Below are positions 37,936 through 46,900 of a stretch of DNA of 49,411 bases, in pieces. The DNA comes from Deltaproteobacteria bacterium. GTDB taxonomy: Bacteria; Desulfobacterota; Desulfarculia; Adiutricales; Adiutricaceae. The stretch is from positions 1-49,411 of the forward strand of contig JAITKK010000056.1 of NCBI GenBank assembly GCA_031278475.1, written 5' to 3'. The position numbers and the translations under genes were made by a program. Position 1 is the stretch's first letter; every line of letters begins with the position of its first letter. Under the pieces are notes generated by a model. That model made no database searches and was not told the origin of the DNA. It worked only from the letters and a program-made list of their open reading frames with translations.

Positions 37936-40900
37936 ATGCCTGCAAAACCCTTCAGAAGCCGCAAGGCCTGCCCCGCGGCCCCCCCTTGGATTAGCGAGAA
38001 GTGGTCCGCCTGGACCGTCTCCTCCGCGAACGGGCCCTTGGCCAGCCCGGATAGCCCGCTGGGGACGGCCCCCGGCGGGGGCACCGGGAAGGGGGACGCC
38101 AAGGCCGGCCTCAGGCAGAGGACCGGGGACGACAATGGCCGCGGCCTGTGGGCCCGCCAGGCCCCAAGCTCCCGCAGGGCCGCGCCCATCCTGCCCTCCC
38201 GCCTTTTGGGGCCGAAACCCTCGTAGTGGCCGAGCGAGCCAAGGAGGGCCAACGCGTCCGACTCCGGCGAGCCCTCGGGCTTGGAGGCCCCCTCCGGGGG
38301 GGACAAGGGGTCCAGCAGCAGCAGGCAGCTTAGCCTCGCCCCGGACAAGCCCTCGTACTGCCTAGCGGCCTCCCAGGCGAGCGGCCCCTTGAGTCCCAGG
38401 CCGGCCAGCACGAAGCCCCCTTGCGGGAACCGCTCGGCCAGGGCCCTGGCATAGGCGCCCGCAAGGTCCGCCAAGGGCCCGTCGGGCCCTTGGGCGGCGG
38501 GTCGCCCGTCCTCGGGATCCCGGCCCCCGCCGCCCAGCCATGGGTTCAGGGCCAGCACCCCCTGCCCCTCGGGCCAGGCGTCCATAAGCCCCCTGAAGGC
38601 CATGAGGCTCCCCGCAGGCCCCGGGCAGAGCGCGAGCTGCGGGCCCCCGCCGTCCCTCGCGTCGTACAGGGCCGGGCCGACGCGCTCCAAGAGAAGGTCC
38701 AGGGCGGCCGCGAGCTCCCTCGCGCTCCTCGCGTGGAGGACCGGCTCGGGGCCAGGGGCCACGCCCGCGAGATGCGAAAGGGCGGCCGACACCTCCACGG
38801 CCTTCAGGGAATCCCCCCCAAGGGCCACGAAGCTGTCGTTAAGGTATATGGTGCCTCCCAGGGCGTCCTTCAAGGCCTTGGACACCATCGCCTCGGAGAG
38901 GCTTCTGGGGGCCTTGTCACGGCCCGCGAGGAGCCCCGCCCCGTAGGGCCTGGGAAGCGCCGCCTCGTCCAGCTCGCCGTCCGGGCCTATGGGCCAGCGG
39001 GGGAGCGTCACTATGAAGCGGGGGACCAGGGCCGCCGGGAGCCTTTTGCCAAGGTGGTCCCGAAGCCCCCTCGCGAAGGCCGCGTCCTGGGAGGCCGTCC
39101 CCCCGGCCTCTTCCAGGCCGGGGGCCCCCGCGCCTTCCGGGGCCCCCGGCCCCGAAAGGGGCCGGGCAGGGTCGCCTTCCGGGGCCGTCGGGGAATCGGG
39201 AACGCTCGGGCCCGGCACCGGGAGCGGCTCATAGGCGAGCCCGGCCTCGTCATCGTCCGACAGCTCCGGCATGTCCAAAAGGTCGAAGTCCCCGGATTCC
39301 CCGGAGAGGGTGTCCAGGGCCTCGTAGGGGAAGACATCCTCCTGGCCAAGCTCGCCGTGCTCGGGCCCCAGCGGGGCCCCCTCCCGGATGACGTAGGCGT
39401 AAAGCGAGCTTCCCCCGCTTCCCGGGGCCGCGAGAACCCTGCAGTCGAAGACCCCGGGGAAGGCCGTTATCAGCCGTTCCATGTCCCCAAGCGAGGGAGA
39501 GCGGCCGGCCAGGTTCAGAAGGGGGCGCATCCCGCCCAGGTGTGCCACCGAGCCGTCCGGGAGGATCCTGGCCCTTTCCGAGGTCCTGAAGTACCTGCGT
39601 CCGTTGGCCGGGAGAACCCCCGGATCCCTCGCGAAGGCCTTGGCGCTCTCCTCGGGGAGCCTCAGGTAGCCCTGGAAGAGCGTAGGCCCGGAGACGCAGA
39701 GCTCGCCCGGGTATCCCTGGGGCCTGGGCGAGCCGTCCTTCCCCAGGACAAGGGCCGAGACGCCCTGGACCGGGCGGCCGAGGCCCGGATCCCCGTAACG
39801 GGCGCAGAGAAGGGGCCCGGCCGCCTCCCGCACCCTGAACTCGGACCAGACCGCGTAGGGCAGGCCCGTCGAATCCACCGGAATGCCGCCGTTAAGCCTC
39901 AGGACCCGTAAGGCGCCCGGGGCCCTGAGCCCCAAAAACTCCCTTGCCAGGGCCCCGGCGATTGTCCCGTGGGCGACGCCGCCCTCCTCCATGAAATCCC
40001 TCAGGGCCTTCCCGGAGGCCCTTGCGCCCTGCCCTGGGAAGAGGCACTCCGCGCCCGCGAGAAGCATGGCCAGGATGTCGGGTACGAAAAACGGCGAGAA
40101 CGGCGGCGGGGCCAACACCCTGTCGCCCTTCCCGATGCCGTAAAAGCCGGGGAGCCACAGGGCGTGGGAGGACAAGGCGTCGCCCCCGAAGGCTATTAGC
40201 GCGGGCCTTCCTGAAAGCGGCCCGCGGGGCACCAAGAGGGCCGCCCCCCCGGGAAGCGGCGGTCCCTCGGGCGGGAGCCCGGGGAAGGGGCTCAGGCGGC
40301 CGTTTTCGCGGACCAGCACCTTGGGGCCCTCGAAACCCTTGGACAAAGAGGACAGCCTCTCATGGGCAATCAGAAGCTCGGGGCCCGCCTCGGAAAGGTA
40401 CGCCGAGACCGCATCCCTGGGCGCGAAGGGGTCAAGCGGGAGGACGGCCGCGCCCGAGGCGAGAAGGCCCACGATTGCGGCCACCAGATCCGGCCCGGGC
40501 GGGAGCAGCACGGCCCCCAGCTGCCCGTTCCCCAGCTCGCCCGAGAATTCCTGGAACTCCCTGGCCCGCGCCCAGAGCGCGGCCCTTCCCACGCCCGCGC
40601 CCTTCATTGCCAAAAGCGGCGTGTCGGCCCCGTCCGAGAGCCTTCCCACCAGAAGCCCGGAAAGCGCGGGTGCCGGCCCGGGGAGCAGGGCCTGGGCCGC
40701 GAGAGAGGGGTTCGGGTCCCTTTGGCCGGAAAACGCCTTGAACGCGAGATCCGGGTTGTCCGACGCGTTCCGCAAGGCCCCGAGGAAGGCGTCCCGCAGA
40801 AGCGTCGCGGCCCCCTCTGGCATCGAAGCCCTATTGAACTCCAAAAACCCCGATGCTTTGGGCTCATGAACCAGATGCAGGGCCAGATCGTATGCGGGAT

Positions 40901-43900
40901 GAAGCCTCCCCGAGAAAGCCCCCCCGGCTTCCTCCGGTTCGTCAAGGCCCATGACGACTATGTGCCCCAGATAGGCGTCCGCCGGGAATTGCGCGCGCCC
41001 CGGGCCCAGGATCCTCGGAAGGGGCGGGAGCCCCGCCTTGCCGCAGTCTATCAGCTCCTGGGAAACACGGGCCGCGTCCGAGAAGCGGGTGTCGTCCGCG
41101 AATTCAAGCAGCATCGGGACGAAACGGGGTCCCTCCGGGCCCTTCCCCACCAAGAGCCCGAAGCCCCCTTGCCCGGAGTCCAGCCAGCGGGCGAGGCTCA
41201 GCCCCCAAGCCGCGGCCATGAAGGCCGGAACGCTCACCCCCGCCTTCGAGGAGGCCTCCCCTATCCTTTCCGAAAGCCCCTGGTCGATGCCAAGCCCCAA
41301 GCTGACCTGGCCCTCGGTAAGCAAACCTGTGTCGCCCATGCCCGTACGGGCGTCAGGGACATTCAGGCCTTCCAACAGCGCGACAGGCTCCCAGCCGGAA
41401 AGAAGCCCCCTTGCCCGTTCCATGTCGGAGGCGCTCGCGCCTTCCCTGTCGTCGTTCCCTATGAGGGAATAGGGTTTTTCGCCCGATGGCCCTTCAAGCC
41501 CACCGGAAATTTCCGCGATGCGCCCCAACACCCACTTGGCCCCCAAGGGATCCAAGGCGAAGAGGCCGTAGGCGAGCCTTAGCCTTGTTCCGTCCCCGGC
41601 TCGCTCCATGGAAAGGACGCTTAGCCCCCCCTTGCTTATGCCTGTGGCCGCATGCCCCAGCGGGAGTGGGTTCGGGTCAGGCGCAATCTGGTCCCCGCCC
41701 GGGTCAAAACCCGGGCCAGGGCCCGTAAGCGCTGCCTTCAGTGGCTCGCCCTCGGCCAACCGGATCCTTAGCATGGGGAGTTCGGAAACCAACCTGCCGA
41801 GAGCCTCTTCCACCTTGGCGGGGTCAAGCTCCACTGGGACCTCCAGGGTGGCGATGCCCTGGTCGGGCGCGGCGTCCCCCTGGGAAAGGGCCCTGTAGGC
41901 AAGGGACGCCCTAAGCGGACCAAGGGCGAAGCCCTCGCCTTCCCTGAGCCCCCGCGGGGGCTCACTTAACGGAAAAGGGCGGGTTTGGCCCTCCCCCGAA
42001 AGCGGATCCTGGGCCAAGTCCCCGTGCCCGTCCGCAGCGGCGTCCGCGCCCTGCTCCCCGGCTTGCCCAATGGGCAAATCCGAATCCCCGGCAAGCTCGG
42101 CCTCGAAGTTCAGTATCCCGGAATCCCCCTCCGATGGCCCGGGCATATCGGGCTCGAGCATGTCGGGCTCTAGTATCTCGGGCTCGGGCTCGAGGCCGAG
42201 GCTTTCCTCGGCGGACAGGCCGCCCAGCTCGTCGAGGCCGATTGCGCCCTCGGGAAGCACGAAACCCTGATCCAGAAGGCTTAAGGCCTCGGCCCCCAAG
42301 GCCGGGGGGATTTTGGGTTCCTTTGCGAACCCGGTCCCCGACCCGGTTCCCGACCCAATCCCCGAATCGGTTCCCGACCCAAGTTCCGGCCCGCTGCCGG
42401 TCGCCATGGAAGGATGGACATCCGGGCCCAGGGATGAGTCTATCTCGGGTTCAAGGGAGGGATCGAGTTCGGAATCATATCCCAGCTCCTCCGGGATGGC
42501 ATCGGGCGACAGTTCCATAATATCGTCAAGGCCTGTTTCGGCCCACGGGCCATCGGCGGAATCAATCCCCCCGCCCGGAGGCTCGGCAGTCCTTGGTCGA
42601 AGCCCCGGGGAACCCGTCCCCTCTTGGCCTTCCGCGACCATCCCGTCGAAGAGCGCGAACAGCCCGGGGCTGGTATCCTCTGCCTGGGCCTCGGAGCCGT
42701 TCCCGCCGCGGGAGGGGAGGACGTCCGGACCGTCGATATCCTCGAGCTCGTCCGGGCCGGGCGGGGAAAGAGGCGCAAGCCCCGCGACAGGGGCATGGGG
42801 GACCGGCGGTTCATGGTATCTGCCGGTTGGGACGTAAGGGGGCCCGCTTGGTTGCGCGCCCTGCGCGAACGCGAGGTGCCTCGCGATTTCCCCCGCGAGG
42901 GACCATGGCGTGGAAAAGGCCATTATCTCCCGAACGCCCGCGGGCGCGCCCCTTGCCTTTAGTTCCTTGGACAAAAGGTAGGCATCGTCTTCGGTCATGC
43001 CGTTCGCGAGCATGGATTCCTGGTCCGCTATGTCCTCCCCGAAAAGGGCCTTGTGGGATTCCCGCACGGCCTTCAGGGCCTGCCCGAATGCCTCGCCCGA
43101 GACGCCCTCGGGCGGCGGGGGCGTTCCCTCGGGCGGGGACGCGAGCCGCAGGGTATCGATCTCCCCGCGGGGGTCCAATGGCAGCCTGTCGGATATTATC
43201 AGGTAGGCGGGGTTGAGCCACGGGGGGAGCGACCCCGCGATCCCGAGGCGCGCCCTGGAAAGCTGCCTCGCGCCCTCGCCTAGGTCGCCCTCTATCCCCG
43301 CGAACAGCCACAACGCGAGCGTTTCCTGGGACTTGTCGCTTAGGATGGTCCCCAGGCGCACGCCCTTCAGAAACGATTTCGCGAATATGCGCCGCTCGAC
43401 GAGGGGAGGGGCGTAGATTCTTCCCTGGAGCGAGGGGATGTCGGCCGATGCGAGCGGGTTGAAATGGCCGTCGAGGTCCAAAAAGGCGCATTCGCCCATT
43501 GGGACCATTCCCTCGGGAAGCCTTGACAGCCGCGGCTTGGGCGTGAGCCCCATCGTTTGGTCCGGCCCCCTTGGGGCCGGGCCCCCAGAATCGCCGGCCT
43601 CGGCAAAAGCCCCGGCTTGGGGAAAGGAAGTAACGACAGGCCCTTCGCCTTCCTCTTCGCTTGCAAGCGCTTGGGCCTCAAGGGCCGCGGGTCCCGGCAT
43701 TCCGGAAGCCGTGCCGGCCTTGCCTTTGTTTTCCGGGCCGCGCCTTGTCTTGGAGGCCCCGGAGAGCCATGCCAGGTCCACCCCCTCGAAATCCTTGGGC
43801 TTCAGGGCCAGCTTGTTGGGAGTCTTTTCCCGGGCCGAGCCGTCGGCTTCTTCCCCGTCTGGGCCCTCCATGCCCGGGGGGGTCTCGTAATAGTCCTCCG

Positions 43901-46900
43901 CGGTCTTCAGCGTGTCGGGCACGTGGAAGCGCGGGATCCCGTCGGACACCAGGGGCCCCGCGAGATTGAGCCGGCCTATCGAAAGCCGCGGGAGGGCGTT
44001 GCCGCCCGCCCCCAGCACGAAGGCGATGACGCCCGGTGCGGGCCGCCCCATGGGCTGCTCGCCCGAGCCAAGGGGGATGTCCCTGTGCAGGGCCGGAAAG
44101 CCCGGCCTGTCGTAGACGTAGGTGACCCTCAGCCCCTCCCTCCCGGCGTAGAGGGTGCCAGGATCGCGGCCGCCCAGGGCAAGGGCGCGGAGCTTTGGCA
44201 GATCGGCTTTTCCCAGAAGGGATTTGCCTACCCTCGCGGGAAGGTAGGCGAAGGATATGGCGTTGTCCCGGACGAAGGCGTGGAGGCCCTCCTGGCCGTG
44301 GCCCTCCCTGAAATCGCACTCGTGCTCGCAAAGGCAGGCCCCTTGGGCCAAGGCGGGCATGGCCTCGGAAAAGAGCCTCAGGTGCCCCAGCCCCTTGGGA
44401 AGCAAGGCCCTGTCGCCCGGCCTCAGGGGGAACAGGGCCTTGGCCGAGCCCACCCTGTTGAGCGCGTTGGAGTAGCTCAGGCACTCCGGGGCGACGCCTC
44501 CGCCAAGCGCCCCGAGGCCCTCGCCGTGGATGACCGCGACCGTCCTGTCGTCGCCATCGGGGGAATCCAAAAACTGCAGGAGCACGAGCCGGTCAAAGCC
44601 CCCTTGCGGGGGCTTTGGCCGGGGGGGCTCCAGGAACAAATCGAGGTCCAGGAATTTCCCGCGGTGCCCAAGGGAGGATAGGGTGGCGGCACTGGCTGTC
44701 GGCCCTATCACCGTGGTCAGCCCATCCCTCACGGCCTTTGAAAGCGTCGCGGCCGACAGTTTCGGATCCAGCGTCACAAGGGTCGCCTCGGTCCTGAGGA
44801 TTGCGAGGGAGCAGGCGACGGACAGGGCCCCGTACGGGAGGAACAGCCCCACCTTGGGAAGCTCCTTGGGGGCCTTGGGGAAATCCAGGTAGATCCTCTG
44901 CTCCAGCCCGGAGACGAAAAGCTCCAGTTCCGAATGGGTGAGCGTCAGGGACTGCGAGGAGATCGCGGGCAAGTCCGAATGGACCACGGATGCCTTTATG
45001 GTCACCTGCGGGAGCGGCGGGATGTCGCCAAGGGGCTCGTAGCCGGGGCCCGCGGCCGCCCCGAGGACGTCCTCCAGCCGCTCTTTGGGGAGCCCGGGCG
45101 GGAATGCGTGGGCGCCGCCCTGCCCCTGGGCTTGGACCCCGCCATGGCCTTTGGCCCCCCTTCCCGCGAGCATGCCCTGCAGGGTGTCCCGCCACAGGGA
45201 CAGGAAATCCGACAGCGGCTCCGTCCGGAAGCGCGCGGGCGAGGCGTGGAGCATCAGCTCCGCCCCGCCCTCGCCCACCTGGCAAGAGGCGGCAAGCTCG
45301 AACTCGGAGGCCCTGGGGACCCTCACGGGTATCTCGTTTATCTCAAGGGACGGCGGCCCAAGCCGCGACAGCCCCTCGTGGCAAAACGCTATATCCCCGA
45401 ACGAGAGCCCAAGGGCCGAGGCCGCCCTGAGGGCGTCCCTGGCGTAGGGCGCGGACGCGACGGAATAATCCTCCAGCCCGCGCGCCATGCCCTGGAGCCC
45501 GTCGCCCGTGTCCGTGGGAAGGGCTATGGGGACAGGGTCCATGAGCTGCCCCACCAGGCCCTGGAAGGCCGAGGGCAGCCCCTGCCTCTGGGGCCCGAGC
45601 CTCGCATAGACGGCCCTGCCCTCCCCGGAATAAAGGGACAGGGTGGTGGCGAACGCGGCCTCGGCCAATAGCTCCGGCCTTACCCTCCAGTTCCTGGAAA
45701 GGTTCCTGAGCTTGCGGAAGGCCTGGTCGGAAAGCCCCAGGGCGAGCGGTCCTGAGGCGAGCCCCGGGTCCGGATCCCCCAAAGCCGGGGGCAATGCCTG
45801 GGAGAGGGATTTTACGCCCTGCAAGGCCTCCCGCAGGTAGGCCGAGGCGTCCTTCGCGGGTTCGCCCATCCAGGAGGACAGGGGCTTGGGCGTCCCCCTG
45901 GGGGGGCGCCCGGCCAAAAGCTCCTCAACAACCACCGATAGGCCGTAGCCGTCAAGGGCGAGCTCGGAATAGCTTATGAGGAGGTAGGAGATCCCCTGGG
46001 TCTCGAAGAGATCCACCCTGAAGAGCGGCCCGTCGGGGGGCCCCCCGTCGCGTATGCCGTCCGCGAAGGCCAGGACCCTTTCCAGGGCCTCCTTCGGGCC
46101 GTAGGAGGATAGCGAGGTATAGGCGAACGGAAGCCCGGCCTCCGGCATCGCGCCCAAGAGCGGCTCCCCGTCCCGCTCCAGGACCCTCAGGCGCAAGGCC
46201 TCGTGCCTATCGGAGAGCAGCCCCAGCCTTTCGCCCAGGGCGATGGGATCGAGCGCCGCGGCCAATTTCAGGAGCCTCTGCCTGTTCCCCCTCCCCACCG
46301 TCTCCCTGGCCCTCATAAGGGAAAGCTGGTAAGGCCCGGGAGGGTAGGCCCAGAGCGGCCGGAGCCCCGAGGCCTTCCCCAGCTCGGGCGAGGGGCCGGA
46401 ACCAAGGGCCTGGGCCTTCGCGGGGCCCGCGGCCTCGCCTCCCGCGCCCCCTTGGGCGCGGGGGGCGGAAGGACCCCCGGTCCCGCCGGGCCCCCCGGGC
46501 CCGCCCAGGCCGTCGGGGGGCGCCGGGTGCATGTGGCCCGCGGCCTCCCGCAGGTCCAAAGAGGAGAGGAGTTTGCCGGGGTCGAGGATCCAGCCGTCCG
46601 CCAAGAGCCCCGCCGTGACCATGGTCGCGTGCAGGGAATCGCCCCCCAGATCCAAAAAGGAATCCATGGGCCTGGGCCGGGAGTCCGGGGCCAGCCCAAG
46701 GGCCTCGCGGACCCTTTGGAGCAGGGCCTTCTCGGCCGGGCCGCTGAGGCCGCCCTCGTCGGGGAGCGGAACCGGGGCCGGGAGCCTCGCGATGTCCACC
46801 TCGCCGTAGGGATCGAGCGGCAGCTCGGTCACGAAGGCGAGCCTCGAGGGGATCTCGCTGTGCCACATCATGCCCCACAGGCTTGAGAGCAGGCCCCGCT

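Noticed and set aside
43557-44681. 374-aa plus-strand ORF, and other plus-strand ORFs (38421-39911, 40362-41582) inside the NRPS
   Set aside because: Shadow ORFs of the NRPS, which has clear domain motifs in its own frame.
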